DNA from: PCRC01 sp040384665
GTDB lineage: Bacteria; Pseudomonadota; Gammaproteobacteria; Burkholderiales; Burkholderiaceae_C
Assembly: GCA_040384665.1 (NCBI GenBank)
Contig: JAZKIY010000008.1
Span: 1-64,000, forward strand
Reading direction: 5' to 3'
Length of the DNA: 64,000 bases
This document shows positions 42,389-52,317 of this stretch, in pieces. The notes beneath the pieces were generated by a model. That model was not told where the DNA came from and ran no database searches. It was given only the letters and a program-made list of their open reading frames with translations. Position 1 is the stretch's first letter. The number at the start of each line of letters is the position of its first letter. The translations under genes and the position numbers were made by a program.

Positions 42389-44752
42389 TCAGCGCAGGCT
42401 GGTCAGCAACTTTTGCGCGCGGGCTTTCAGGTCGCCCGTGGCTTCTGCCAGGACTTCCTGGACCAGCGCGCGCGCGCCCTCGTCGTCGCCAATGGCCATG
42501 AACTCGCTGGCCAGTTCCAGCTTCACCTCCAGCCGTTCCGACGACACGCCTGGCGTGGCCGTTGCGCTGTCCGTGCTGGGGGCCATGTCCAGTTGGTCCA
42601 GCTTGAAGTCCAGCATGTCGAGCGCTGCAGGTGCTGCGTCGGGCGCGGTGAACATGGGTGCAGGCGCGGCCGTTGCGACGGGCGTGTGCAAATCGGCGCC
42701 CGGCGAAAAGTCCATGTCGAGGTCCAGGGGGGGCAAATTCTCTGGTGCGGCCATGGTTGGACTTGGCGCTGGCACGGGTGTTGCCGGTGGTTCTGTGGGG
42801 GCCGGTGTGTCCGCAACTGTTGCCACCTCAGGCGCTGGCGCAGCCGTTTGCAACAGCACGGTGGAGGGATCCAGCTGCTGGCTCAGGGTCTGTACGTGGG
42901 CCCAGTCGGGTCCGGTGCTCTGTGTCAAGGCGGCGACTTGCGCGACGGAAGTTTCAAATGCCTTGCTGTCGCGCCGCTTGGCGTAAATCTCGGCCAGCTT
43001 GACATGGATGGACACCCGCGTCGGGTGTGTCCGCAAAGCTTCCTTGAGGATTTCTTCCGCCTGCACATCGCGGCCATAGGCCAGGTACACCTCGGCTTCT
43101 ACCACCGGGTCAACGTCGGAAGCGGCATCCAGCTGGCTGGGCGAAAAGCCCATGGTCGAGTTGCCGCTGTCCTTCTCACGGGTGTCAACGCGCTGTCCAC
43201 CGCTGGAGCCGTACATCGGGTCGGCCTGTACCAGGCTGTCCATGAAAGCGCTGGGACGGTTGTCGTTTTTGCGCTGGCGGGCGCGGAACAAGGCCAAACC
43301 CAGGAGCAAGGCCAGCAACGCACCCAAACCAAGCAAAAAGCCAGACCCTTCAAAGAAACCCTCAGCCTCTGGGGCCACCGGTGCCTGTGCAGGCGTTGGC
43401 GCGGCTTTCGCACTGGCCGCGGTCGCTGGCCCACTGGCGGCGGCGACTGGCGTCGACGATGGGCTGCTGGCTGGCGCTGCGGGAGTCGCCGCACTGGCCG
43501 CGCTGTTGCCCATGGCGATGGGCACGCCCGGTACCGGCGCACTGGCCGAACTGGCGGCTCCCGTGGCCGGGCTGGCGCCTGCCGGTGCCTTGCCCGTCAG
43601 TTTTGTCAGGTCGTCCAGGTTTTTGGACAACTCGGCTGCGCGTGTTGCAGCGGCCTGGTTTTCCCGTGCCTGGGCCAATGTTTCTTCAGGGCTGGCTTTA
43701 CCGCCTGCCGTGACACTGCCTTTGGACAGTTGCAATTTGTCGGGGATGGCGGCTGTGGCTTGTTTGTCCTCGACGCGGGCCTCGACCTTGCCGGCGGCCT
43801 GGCGCGTGGGCTTGGCCTCTGGTGTGGCTGCGACATTGGCCGCCAGCTTGGCCCGAAAGGCGTTGAAATCGCGGCTCTGCGCCACGATGGCCTGGCTCGC
43901 TTGTTCGGGTGGCGTGGCCGCCGCCTGTTCGGCGGTGGGCACATTGAGCACCGCACCGGCGCGCAAACGGTTGACATTGCGCTCCAGGAAAGCCTGCGGG
44001 TTGCTGCCAAGCAGGGCCAGCAGCATCTGGTCCAGCGAGATGCCAACGGGCTTGGTGGCTGCGGCGATCCGGCCTGCGGTGTCGCCTGGCTTGACCACCA
44101 CTTGCTGCGTTGCGCCATCTCCCTCTGTGCTGGGAGCTGTCACGGGGACGGGTGCCGTCGCCTTGGGTGTTGCTGAGGGCACGCGCGCCGGCCGCGGCTG
44201 TACGGGGGGCTTTGCCGCAGACGGGCGTGTGCTGGTCTGGGGGGCTGCACCAGCGGGTGCAGGCACCACGGCTTCGGTGACCGGGGCAGGGGCTGTCAGG
44301 CTGGGCGGGTCGAGCAGCAGGGTGTAATCACGGGAGATTTTGCCGTTGGCCCAATTGGCTTCCAGAATCAGGTCCAGGAAGGGCTCGGTGAATGGGCGGG
44401 TGCTGGTCAATACCAGTGCGGCTCGCCCATTGTTGCGTTGTTCGAATACAACACGGATGTTGGCCAGGCTGCTGTTGTACTCGACGCCTGCGGCTTTGAA
44501 GGCCTCTGGCGAGGCCAGCGTGGCTTTCAGGCTGGCCGCTTCGTCGGGTGTGATGTCGGGCACAGCGATCTCGGCCCGCAGCGGTTCACCCAAGGCCGAT
44601 TGCACCGACAACCTGCCCAATGACAGCGCATGGGCTTGGCCCCATGCGAGGCCCAGCAACAAAGCCACCGCACCCAATGGTCGCATGGTGTGTGGTGCAC
44701 GCGGGGTGATGCCGCTTGTCGTGCGCTTGGACTCAGGGGTGATCGTCGTCAT
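42389..44752 (-). CDS. fimV: FimV/HubP-like polar pilus-assembly protein
   Basis: A 787-residue envelope protein related to Pseudomonas FimV and Vibrio HubP, which organise type IV pili and cell poles. In order: signal peptide (core at about residues 25–42), the conserved FimV N-terminal domain (LSLGRLSVQSALGEPL onward), a LysM-like peptidoglycan-binding segment (about 215–270, VKPGDTAGRIAAAT), a long Ala/Pro-rich linker, one membrane helix (about 470–490, LLGLGALLALLLGLALF), a TPR-like cytoplasmic part and the FimV C-terminal helix at the very end. The ATG at 44752 has a GAGG ribosome site; an internal ATG at residue 23 lacks one. Confidence 0.92.
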   Translation of the reverse strand: MTTITPESKRTTSGITPRAPHTMRPLGAVALLLGLAWGQAHALSLGRLSVQSALGEPLRAEIAVPDITPDEAASLKATLASPEAFKAAGVEYNSSLANIRVVFEQRNNGRAALVLTSTRPFTEPFLDLILEANWANGKISRDYTLLLDPPSLTAPAPVTEAVVPAPAGAAPQTSTRPSAAKPPVQPRPARVPSATPKATAPVPVTAPSTEGDGATQQVVVKPGDTAGRIAAATKPVGISLDQMLLALLGSNPQAFLERNVNRLRAGAVLNVPTAEQAAATPPEQASQAIVAQSRDFNAFRAKLAANVAATPEAKPTRQAAGKVEARVEDKQATAAIPDKLQLSKGSVTAGGKASPEETLAQARENQAAATRAAELSKNLDDLTKLTGKAPAGASPATGAASSASAPVPGVPIAMGNSAASAATPAAPASSPSSTPVAAASGPATAASAKAAPTPAQAPVAPEAEGFFEGSGFLLGLGALLALLLGLALFRARQRKNDNRPSAFMDSLVQADPMYGSSGGQRVDTREKDSGNSTMGFSPSQLDAASDVDPVVEAEVYLAYGRDVQAEEILKEALRTHPTRVSIHVKLAEIYAKRRDSKAFETSVAQVAALTQSTGPDWAHVQTLSQQLDPSTVLLQTAAPAPEVATVADTPAPTEPPATPVPAPSPTMAAPENLPPLDLDMDFSPGADLHTPVATAAPAPMFTAPDAAPAALDMLDFKLDQLDMAPSTDSATATPGVSSERLEVKLELASEFMAIGDDEGARALVQEVLAEATGDLKARAQKLLTSLR

Positions 44753-44806
44753 ATGTCCTCAAAATTGTGAGCTGTCTGCGTTTGTTGTGCGACAACGTAC
44801 CTTGAT

Positions 44807-44822
44807 TGTGACAAAAGTCACG
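44807..44822. promoter_or_regulatory. Perfect CRP-type palindrome upstream of fimV
   Basis: TGTGA-CAAAAG-TCACA matches the CRP/Vfr/FNR-family spacing (5+6+5) with both half-sites perfect. Its centre is about 62 bp before the fimV start codon. A second small palindrome, GTTGT-GCG-ACAAC, lies at 44784–44796, between it and the gene. A CRP-like activator is therefore a plausible regulator of fimV. Confidence 0.55.
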
Positions 44823-44842
44823 CCGACGCGACAGGATCGCTG

Positions 44843-44880
44843 CGTCAGCGTGACCTTGTTCGAGGTGACGCTGACGCACA
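44843..44880. other. 15-bp inverted repeat between asd and fimV
   Basis: TGCGTCAGCGTGACC (44843–44857) and GGTGACGCTGACGCA (44866–44880) pair at 14 of 15 positions around an 8-nt loop. No T-run follows on the minus strand. It could end or pause asd transcripts, protect their 3' end, or be a two-site operator. Confidence 0.55.
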
Positions 44881-44921
44881 TTTCAAGCCAGCTTGAAGCA
44901 CTGCGACGCGGTCTTCACCGA

Positions 44922-46061
44922 CTATGCCGACAGCAGAATGCGCAGCATGCGGCGCAGCGGTTCTGCCGCGCCCCAGAGCAGCTGGTCACCGATGGTGAAG
45001 GCGCCGACGTAGTCGTCGCCCATGGCCAGTTTTCGGATTCGACCGACCGGGATGGTCATGGTGCCCGTAACGGCGACCGGCGTCAGGTCCTGGATGGTGG
45101 CTTCGCGCGTGTTCGGCACGACCTTCACCCAGGCGTTGTCAGCGGCAATCATGCTTTCAATATCGGCGACAGGCACGTTCTTCTTGAGTTTGAAGGTCAG
45201 GGCCTGGCTGTGGCAGCGCATTGCGCCCACACGCACGCAGAAGCCATCTACGGGAATGGCGGCGCTGCCGAAGCCTTCGCCCTGGCCGAGGATCTTGTTG
45301 GTTTCGGCCATGCCCTTCCACTCTTCCTTGGACATGCCGTTGCCGAGGTCCTTGTCGATCCAGGGAATCAGCGAGCCGCCCAGGGGCACGCCGAAGTTGG
45401 CTGTTTCAGTGGCCGACAAGCTGCGCTGTTTGGCAATCACCTTGCGGTCGATTTCCAGGATGGCGCTCTTCGGGTCGTCGAGCAGGGCCTTGACCTCGGC
45501 GTTCAGCGTGCCGTATTGGGTGAGCAGTTCGCGCATGTGCTGGGCGCCGCCGCCGCTGGCGGCCTGGTAGGTCTGCGTGCTCATCCACTCGACCAGGCCA
45601 GCTTTGTACAACGCGCCCACGCCCATCAGCATGCAGCTCACGGTGCAGTTGCCGCCGACCCAGTTCTTGCCGCCCTTGGCCAGCGAGGCCTGGATCACCG
45701 GCAGGTTGACCGGGTCAAGGACGATGACCGCATCGTCCTTCATGCGCAGCGTGGAGGCCGCGTCAATCCAGTGGCCGGTCCAGCCAGCGGCGCGCAGCTT
45801 GGGGAAAACTTCCGAGGTGTAGTCGCCGCCCTGGGCGGTGATGACGATGTCGCAGCGCTTCAGCGCCTCGATGTCAAAGGCGTCTTTCAGCGTGGTTTCG
45901 TTTTTGGCCTGCGCCGGGGCCTTGCCACCGGCGTTGGAGGTGGAGAAGAACACCGGCTCGATCAGGTCGAAGTCGCCCTCCGCCTGCATGCGGTCCATCA
46001 GGACCGAACCGACCATGCCACGCCAGCCCACGAGGCCGACCAGATTTCCTACCTTGCTCAT
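44922..46061 (-). CDS. asd: Aspartate-semialdehyde dehydrogenase
   Basis: Asd reduces aspartyl phosphate to the semialdehyde shared by the lysine, diaminopimelate, threonine and methionine pathways. The 379-residue protein starts MSKVGNLVGLVGWRGMVGSV (NADP site) and has the nucleophile Cys in GGNCTVSCML, plus VRVGAMRCHSQALT with the catalytic His. This is the long proteobacterial form. It sits between leuB and fimV, as in Burkholderia. Confidence 0.96.
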   Translation of the reverse strand: MSKVGNLVGLVGWRGMVGSVLMDRMQAEGDFDLIEPVFFSTSNAGGKAPAQAKNETTLKDAFDIEALKRCDIVITAQGGDYTSEVFPKLRAAGWTGHWIDAASTLRMKDDAVIVLDPVNLPVIQASLAKGGKNWVGGNCTVSCMLMGVGALYKAGLVEWMSTQTYQAASGGGAQHMRELLTQYGTLNAEVKALLDDPKSAILEIDRKVIAKQRSLSATETANFGVPLGGSLIPWIDKDLGNGMSKEEWKGMAETNKILGQGEGFGSAAIPVDGFCVRVGAMRCHSQALTFKLKKNVPVADIESMIAADNAWVKVVPNTREATIQDLTPVAVTGTMTIPVGRIRKLAMGDDYVGAFTIGDQLLWGAAEPLRRMLRILLSA

Positions 46062-46142
46062 CGCGATTGCCCTTTCAAAGAATAAAACTTTGCTTCCCCC
46101 GGCTCGTCTGGGCCGGGGAGGGCGCGACGAACCGGAGCTTGA

Positions 46143-47231
46143 CTAGCCCTTGGTAATGGTTTTGGTGATGGCAGCCACGACCGCGTCACCCATTTGGCGG
46201 GTGCCGACTTTGGTGGTGCCTTCCGACCAGATGTCCACCGTGCGCAAGCCAGACGCGAGCACGCTCTGCACCGCAGATTCAATGCGGGCAGCAGCTTGGG
46301 GCTGGTTGAGTGTGAAACGGAGCATCATGGCAGCAGACAGTATTGTAGCCAACGGGTTTGCAATTCCCTTACCGGCAATGTCGGGCGCGCTGCCGTGGCT
46401 GGGCTCGTAAAGGCCCTTGTTGTTCTTGTCCAGGCTGGCCGAGGGCAGCATGCCGATGGAGCCGGTCAGCATGGAGGCTTCGTCGCTGAGGATGTCACCG
46501 AACATGTTGCCGGTGACGACCACGTCGAACTTCTTCGGTGCCTTCACCAGTTGCATGGCGGCGTTGTCGACGTACATGTGGTCCAGCGCGACGTCGGGGT
46601 ACTCTTTCCCAACCTCGGTCACCACGTCTTTCCAGAACTGGAAAGTCTCCAGCACATTGGCCTTGTCAACGCTGGTGACCTTTTTGCTGCGCAGCCGCGC
46701 GGCCTGGAAGGCGACGTGGGCGATGCGTTCGATTTCGGGGCGCGAATAGCGCATGGTGTCGAACGCTTCTTCGGCACCGGGAAAGTGGCCGTCGGTGGCA
46801 ATACGCCGACCACGGGGCTGGCCGAAGTAGATGTCGCCGGTCAGCTCGCGGATGATGAGGATGTCCAGCCCGGAAATGATTTCTGGCTTCAGGCTGGAAG
46901 CGCCGACCAGTTCCGGGTAGCAAATGGCTGGCCGGAAATTGGCGAACAGGCCCAGGTTTTTGCGCAGGCCCAGAATGGCCTGTTCGGGGCGCAACGGGCG
47001 GTCGAGCGTGTCGTATTTCCAGTCGCCGACCGCGCCGAACAGCACCGCATCGGCGTCTTTGGCGAGCTGCAGCGTGGACTCGGGCAGCGGGTGGCCATGG
47101 GCCTCGTAGGCGGCGCCACCGACCAGGGCGCTCTCCAATTCAAAGGGAAGTTCAAGAACATTCAGGACCTTGACCGCTTCGGCCACGATTTCGGTGCCGA
47201 TGCCATCACCGGGAAGGACTGCGATTTTCAT
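46143..47231 (-). CDS. leuB: 3-isopropylmalate dehydrogenase
   Basis: LeuB oxidises and decarboxylates 3-isopropylmalate in leucine synthesis. The 362-residue protein begins MKIAVLPGDGIGTEIV. It has the substrate Arg/Lys region RPLRPEQAILGLRKNLGLFAN, catalytic Tyr in DTMRYSRPEIERIA, and the NAD loop EPSHGSAPDIAGKGIANP. The ATG at 47229–47231 is chosen because the family signature begins there. A CCCCGGC/GCCGGGG hairpin at 46097–46118 follows the gene without a T-run. Confidence 0.96.
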   Translation of the reverse strand: MKIAVLPGDGIGTEIVAEAVKVLNVLELPFELESALVGGAAYEAHGHPLPESTLQLAKDADAVLFGAVGDWKYDTLDRPLRPEQAILGLRKNLGLFANFRPAICYPELVGASSLKPEIISGLDILIIRELTGDIYFGQPRGRRIATDGHFPGAEEAFDTMRYSRPEIERIAHVAFQAARLRSKKVTSVDKANVLETFQFWKDVVTEVGKEYPDVALDHMYVDNAAMQLVKAPKKFDVVVTGNMFGDILSDEASMLTGSIGMLPSASLDKNNKGLYEPSHGSAPDIAGKGIANPLATILSAAMMLRFTLNQPQAAARIESAVQSVLASGLRTVDIWSEGTTKVGTRQMGDAVVAAITKTITKG

Positions 47232-47287
47232 GTCGGTTGTTGTGTTGGAAAAGAAAAAGGGGGTGGCGAGGGCCACCCGTGCAGAGG

Positions 47288-47590
47288 CTAGGGCTTGGTC
47301 AGCAGGCGTTCCACCAGTGTGGACTCGCAGGTCTTGAACAGCAGGTAGAACGCCACGCCGAAGTAGCCGGATGCGAGCAGCTCCACCAGCTGCAGGAGGC
47401 CGCCGTCCATCACCGCCTGCCAGCCGTGTTCGGCCAGCAGACGAATGTTGGCCTGCAGTGCATAAACGAGGTTCAGCGTGAGCACGCTGAAGGTGAGGAA
47501 ACACAGGCCCATCAAAACAAAGGTGAGCGCCGGCCAGCGCATCAGGAATTTGCGCAGCGGCGTCGCACCGATGGAAGACAGCGGGCCCAT
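47288..47590 (-). CDS. Uncharacterised two-helix membrane protein
   Basis: A 100-residue protein with two hydrophobic segments (about residues 22–45, LTFVLMGLCFLTFSVLTLNLVYAL, and about 68–85). I recognise no family. It lies between leuD and leuB in the leucine cluster and reads in the same direction, starting 11 bp after leuD, so it is probably co-transcribed. In many relatives leuD and leuB are adjacent or have a small lipoprotein nearby. Confidence 0.65.
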   Translation of the reverse strand: MGPLSSIGATPLRKFLMRWPALTFVLMGLCFLTFSVLTLNLVYALQANIRLLAEHGWQAVMDGGLLQLVELLASGYFGVAFYLLFKTCESTLVERLLTKP

Positions 47591-47600
47591 GGTATGGGCC

Positions 47601-48254
47601 TCAGGCCAGGACGGGCCGGTTGGCGAGCCAGGGCTTCTCGGCCAGCCGCTGGGCTTCAAAGGCCTTGATCTTGTCGCTCTGACGCAGCGTCAGGCCAATG
47701 TCGTCAAAGCCGCCGATCAGGCAGAACTTGCGGAAAGCGGCCACTTCGAAAGGCAGTTCTTCGCCCTGTGGCTTCACCACCACCTGGCGTTCCAGGTCGA
47801 TGGTCAGCTGGTAGCCCGGAAAGGCCAGCGCTTCGTTGAACAGCTGGTCCACCTGCGAATCGCTCAGTACGATGGGCAGCAGACCGTTTTTGAAGCTGTT
47901 GTTGAAAAAGATGTCGGCATAGCTGGGGGCGATGATGGCGCGAAAGCCGTACTGGTCCAGCGCCCAGGGCGCGTGCTCGCGCGACGAACCGCAGCCGAAG
48001 TTCTTGCGCGCCAGCAGCACCGAGGCGCCGGCATAGCGGGGCTGGTTCAACACGAAGTCGGGGTTGGGCTTGCGGGTGGCCGGGTCCTGCCCTGGCTCGC
48101 CATGGTCGAGGTAACGCCATTCGTCAAACAGGTTGGGGCCGAAGCCGGTCTTGCGGATCGACTTGAGGAACTGCTTGGGGATGATGGCGTCGGTGTCGAC
48201 GTTCTCACGGTCGAGCGGCGCGACCAAGCCTTTGTGGACGGTGAATTTTTGCAT
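47601..48254 (-). CDS. leuD: 3-isopropylmalate dehydratase small subunit
   Basis: LeuD forms the swivel domain of isopropylmalate isomerase together with LeuC. The 217-residue protein has APLDRENVDTDAIIPKQFL at the N-terminus and the substrate-binding FGCGSSREHAPWAL. Its length matches the bacterial LeuD class. It starts 12 bp after leuC, consistent with co-translation of the heterodimer. Confidence 0.96.
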   Translation of the reverse strand: MQKFTVHKGLVAPLDRENVDTDAIIPKQFLKSIRKTGFGPNLFDEWRYLDHGEPGQDPATRKPNPDFVLNQPRYAGASVLLARKNFGCGSSREHAPWALDQYGFRAIIAPSYADIFFNNSFKNGLLPIVLSDSQVDQLFNEALAFPGYQLTIDLERQVVVKPQGEELPFEVAAFRKFCLIGGFDDIGLTLRQSDKIKAFEAQRLAEKPWLANRPVLA

Positions 48255-48266
48255 GCTTGTGTCTCT

Positions 48267-49688
48267 TCAGGCCAAGGTGCGCACGTCGATGAAGTGCCCG
48301 TGCACCGCCGCAGCCGCAGCCATGGCCGGGCTGACCAGGTGGGTGCGCCCACCGGCACCCTGGCGGCCTTCGAAGTTGCGGTTGCTGGTGGAGGCGCAGC
48401 GCTCGCCTGGCTCCAGCCGGTCGGCGTTCATCGCCAGGCACATGGAGCAGCCGGGTTCGCGCCATTCAAAGCCAGCGGCCTTGAAGATCTCGTGCAGGCC
48501 CTCGCGCTCGGCCTGTTCTTTGACCAGCCCGGAGCCGGGCACCACCAAAGCCAGCTTGATGTTCTTGGCGACTTTTTGGCCGAGCTTTTTCACCACGGCA
48601 GCGGCTTCGCGCATGTCTTCGATGCGGCTGTTGGTGCAGGAGCCGATAAACACCTTGTCAACGAACAAATCGTTCAGCGCCTTGCCGGGTTGCAGGCCCA
48701 TGTAGGTCAGCGCGCGTTCGATGGCGAGGCGCTTGCCCGGGTCTTTTTCCTTGTCCGGGTCAGGCACATGACCGTCCACGCCCAGCACCATTTCGGGTGA
48801 GGTGCCCCAGGTGATTTGCGGAATGATGTCGCCAGCGTTGAGCACAACCACCTGGTCAAACTGGGCGTCGGCGTCGGACTGCAGCGTCTGCCAGTAGCTG
48901 ACCGCGTGGTCCCACTCAATGCCCGTCGGTGCGAACGGGCGGCCTTTGACGTAGGCAATGGTTTTTTCGTCTACCGCCACCAGTCCGGCGCGCGCACCGG
49001 CCTCAATGGCCATGTTGCAGACCGTCATGCGGCCTTCGATGCTCAGCGCGCGGATGGCGCTGCCGCCGAATTCGATGGTGTAACCGGTACCGCCTGCGGT
49101 GCCGATCTTGCCGATGATGGCCAGCACGATGTCTTTGGCGGTGACGCCACGGCCGAGGGTGCCGTCCACCCGGACCAGCATGTTCTTGGCCTTCTTGGCC
49201 AGCAGCGTCTGCGTGGCCATGACGTGTTCGACCTCGCTGGTGCCAATGCCGTGGGCCAGCGCGCCAAAGGCGCCGTGGGTGGAGGTGTGCGAGTCGCCGC
49301 AGACCACGGTCATGCCGGGCAGGGTGGCGCCGTTCTCGGGCCCAATGACGTGCACGATGCCCTGCCGTTTGGACATGAACGGAAAGTAGGCCGCCGAACC
49401 GAACTCGGCGATGTTGCTGTCCAGCGTGGTGATCTGCTCTTTGCTGATCGGGTCGGCAATGCCGTCGTAGCCGAGCTCCCAGCCGTTGGTGGGCGTGTTG
49501 TGGTCGGCGGTGGCGACAATGGAACTGATGCGCCAGACCTTGCGGCCGGCCACGCGCAGGCCTTCAAACGCCTGCGGGCTGGTGACTTCGTGCACCAGGT
49601 GCCGGTCGATGTAGAGGATGGCGGTGCCGTCGTCCTCGGTGTGGACGACGTGTTCGTCCCACAGCTTGTCGTAAAGGGTGCGTCCCAT
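48267..49688 (-). CDS. leuC: 3-isopropylmalate dehydratase large subunit
   Basis: LeuC is the aconitase-like [4Fe-4S] subunit of isopropylmalate isomerase. It has VVCGDSHTSTHGAFG, and cluster ligands in FIGSCTNSRIEDMREAA and PGCSMCLAMN. I take the ATG at 49688 (473 residues, MGRTLYDKLWDEHVV), because the AAGGA ribosome site is correctly spaced for it and would abut the alternative ATG at 49697. It is first in the leuC–leuD–leuB order. Confidence 0.96.
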   Translation of the reverse strand: MGRTLYDKLWDEHVVHTEDDGTAILYIDRHLVHEVTSPQAFEGLRVAGRKVWRISSIVATADHNTPTNGWELGYDGIADPISKEQITTLDSNIAEFGSAAYFPFMSKRQGIVHVIGPENGATLPGMTVVCGDSHTSTHGAFGALAHGIGTSEVEHVMATQTLLAKKAKNMLVRVDGTLGRGVTAKDIVLAIIGKIGTAGGTGYTIEFGGSAIRALSIEGRMTVCNMAIEAGARAGLVAVDEKTIAYVKGRPFAPTGIEWDHAVSYWQTLQSDADAQFDQVVVLNAGDIIPQITWGTSPEMVLGVDGHVPDPDKEKDPGKRLAIERALTYMGLQPGKALNDLFVDKVFIGSCTNSRIEDMREAAAVVKKLGQKVAKNIKLALVVPGSGLVKEQAEREGLHEIFKAAGFEWREPGCSMCLAMNADRLEPGERCASTSNRNFEGRQGAGGRTHLVSPAMAAAAAVHGHFIDVRTLA

Positions 49689-49798
49689 GGTGGTCATTCC
49701 TTGCTAGCCCTCGATTTTAAGCCGTGGGGCGTTTCACGGTGTCAGAAGGGCTGGGAAGCGGTGAAATCAGCGCCAGAGGCAATTTTAATCATGAAAAC

Positions 49799-49847
49799 CT
49801 GTTCAAGCCCTAGTGAAACCTGGCGATTCAGCTATCAATAAAGAAGC
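49799..49847 (-). repeat. Dispersed 49-bp repeat, copy 6
   Basis: On the minus strand the head GCTTCTTTATTGATAGC (49831–49847) leads into GCCAGGTTTCACTAGGGCTT (49805–49824 reversed), identical over 20 bases to copy 4. It lies in the leuC–gltA intergenic region, next to the gltA terminator. Confidence 0.75.
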
Positions 49848-49880
49848 AAAAAGCCCGCAGGCGCAAACCTGCGGGCTTGT
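49847..49880 (-). terminator. Intrinsic terminator of gltA
   Basis: On the minus strand AAGCCCGCAGG (complement of 49868–49878) pairs with CCTGCGGGCTT (complement of 49851–49861), an 11-bp perfect stem with a 6-nt loop, followed by a T-run (49848–49852). It ends citrate synthase transcription 20 bp after the stop codon. Confidence 0.88.
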
Positions 49881-49900
49881 GGGCGGGGCCCTGCAGGGGC

Positions 49901-51211
<1,311 letters not shown>

Positions 51212-51283
51212 GGTTCGCTTTCTTAGAGTGTGATGCCCGAGGGCAGAGTCTTGTGTGCCTTTTTGTGCGCTTTGACCAGCGCC

Positions 51284-51574
51284 TCAGACGCGCAACATCG
51301 CCAGTACTTCCTGAACCTGGATTGTATTGACCGCGTCTGACGGTTCCTTACGGCGGAGCAGCAGGTCCAGCAAGTCGTTGTCCGACAAATCCATCAGTTC
51401 ATTGAGTCCTTGTGCCTGACCGACGGTCAAGCCAGATTCGTGCCTGGTGAAAAATTTTTCAATGAACAGGTCGTTTTCCAGCAGGCCGCGGCGGCAACGC
51501 CACTTGAGCTTGCTCAGCGCCCGCTCGTCGAGCGGGGCACCGAAATCGGGCGCTGGAAAAGTCACGTCGCTCAT
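51284..51574 (-). CDS. sdhE: Succinate dehydrogenase flavinylation factor SdhE
   Basis: SdhE (DUF339, YgfY) promotes covalent attachment of FAD to SdhA. The 96-residue protein has the hallmark RRGLLENDLFIEKFF (RGxxExD-type motif) at about residue 28. It starts 4 bp after sdhB, inside the sdh–gltA cluster, so the maturation factor is made together with its client. Confidence 0.93.
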   Translation of the reverse strand: MSDVTFPAPDFGAPLDERALSKLKWRCRRGLLENDLFIEKFFTRHESGLTVGQAQGLNELMDLSDNDLLDLLLRRKEPSDAVNTIQVQEVLAMLRV

Positions 51575-51578
51575 GGGG

Positions 51579-52283
51579 TTAGACGGTGCGCAGCACCATC
51601 ATTTCCTTGATTTTCCCAATCGCCTTGCTCGGGTTCAAGCCTTTCGGGCAGACGTCGACGCAGTTCATGATGGTGTGGCAGCGGAACAGGCGGTACGGGT
51701 CTTCGAGGTTGTCCAGACGGGCGGCGGTGTCTTCGTCGCGGCTGTCGGCGATGAAGCGGTAGGCCTGCAGCAGGCCGGCGGGGCCGACGAACTTGTCCGG
51801 GTTCCACCAGAAGCTGGGGCAGCTGGTGGAGCAGCTCGCGCACAGGATGCACTCGTACAGGCCGTTCAGCTCTTCGCGCTCTTCAGGCGACTGCAGACGC
51901 TCTTTTTCAGGCGGCACGTTGTCGTTGACGAGGTAGGGCTTGATCGAGTTGTACTGGGTGAAGAACTGCGTCATGTCGACGATCAGGTCACGCACCACCG
52001 GCAGGCCAGGCAGCGGCTTCAGAACGATGGTGCCGGGCAGCGTGCGCATGTTGGTCAAACAGGCCAGCCCGTTTTTGCCGTTGATGTTCATCGCGTCGGA
52101 ACCGCAGACACCTTCGCGGCAGGAGCGGCGGAACGAGATGGTGGGGTCCAGCGCCTTGAGTTTCATCAGCGCGTCCAGCAGCATGCGTTCGCTGCCGTCC
52201 AGCTCGACCTGCAGGGTCTGCATGTAGGGCTTGGCGTCCTTGTCCGGGTCGTAACGGTAGATCTGGAAAGTGCGTAGGGTCAT
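51579..52283 (-). CDS. sdhB: Succinate dehydrogenase iron-sulfur subunit
   Basis: SdhB carries electrons from SdhA to quinone through three clusters. The 234-residue protein has the [2Fe-2S] ligands in CREGVCGSDAMNINGKNGLAC-type sequence around residue 55, and the [4Fe-4S] and [3Fe-4S] ligands in CILCASCSTSCPS and CHTIMNCVDVCPKGLNP. It lies between sdhA and sdhE. Confidence 0.97.
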   Translation of the reverse strand: MTLRTFQIYRYDPDKDAKPYMQTLQVELDGSERMLLDALMKLKALDPTISFRRSCREGVCGSDAMNINGKNGLACLTNMRTLPGTIVLKPLPGLPVVRDLIVDMTQFFTQYNSIKPYLVNDNVPPEKERLQSPEEREELNGLYECILCASCSTSCPSFWWNPDKFVGPAGLLQAYRFIADSRDEDTAARLDNLEDPYRLFRCHTIMNCVDVCPKGLNPSKAIGKIKEMMVLRTV

Positions 52284-52317
52284 GGTGTGCTCCGAATTCA
52301 GTGGGGTGTGGCAGGTC

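Noticed and set aside
46097..46118. CCCCGGC/GCCGGGG hairpin after leuB as an intrinsic terminator.
   Set aside because: The stem is good but there is no T-run on the minus strand, so it is mentioned only with leuB.
46320..46360. Possible eighth repeat copy in leuB (GCTACAATACTG on the minus strand).
   Set aside because: Only the first bases of the head match; the body lacks the conserved AG and CACTAGGG positions, and the protein sequence here is highly conserved in LeuB.
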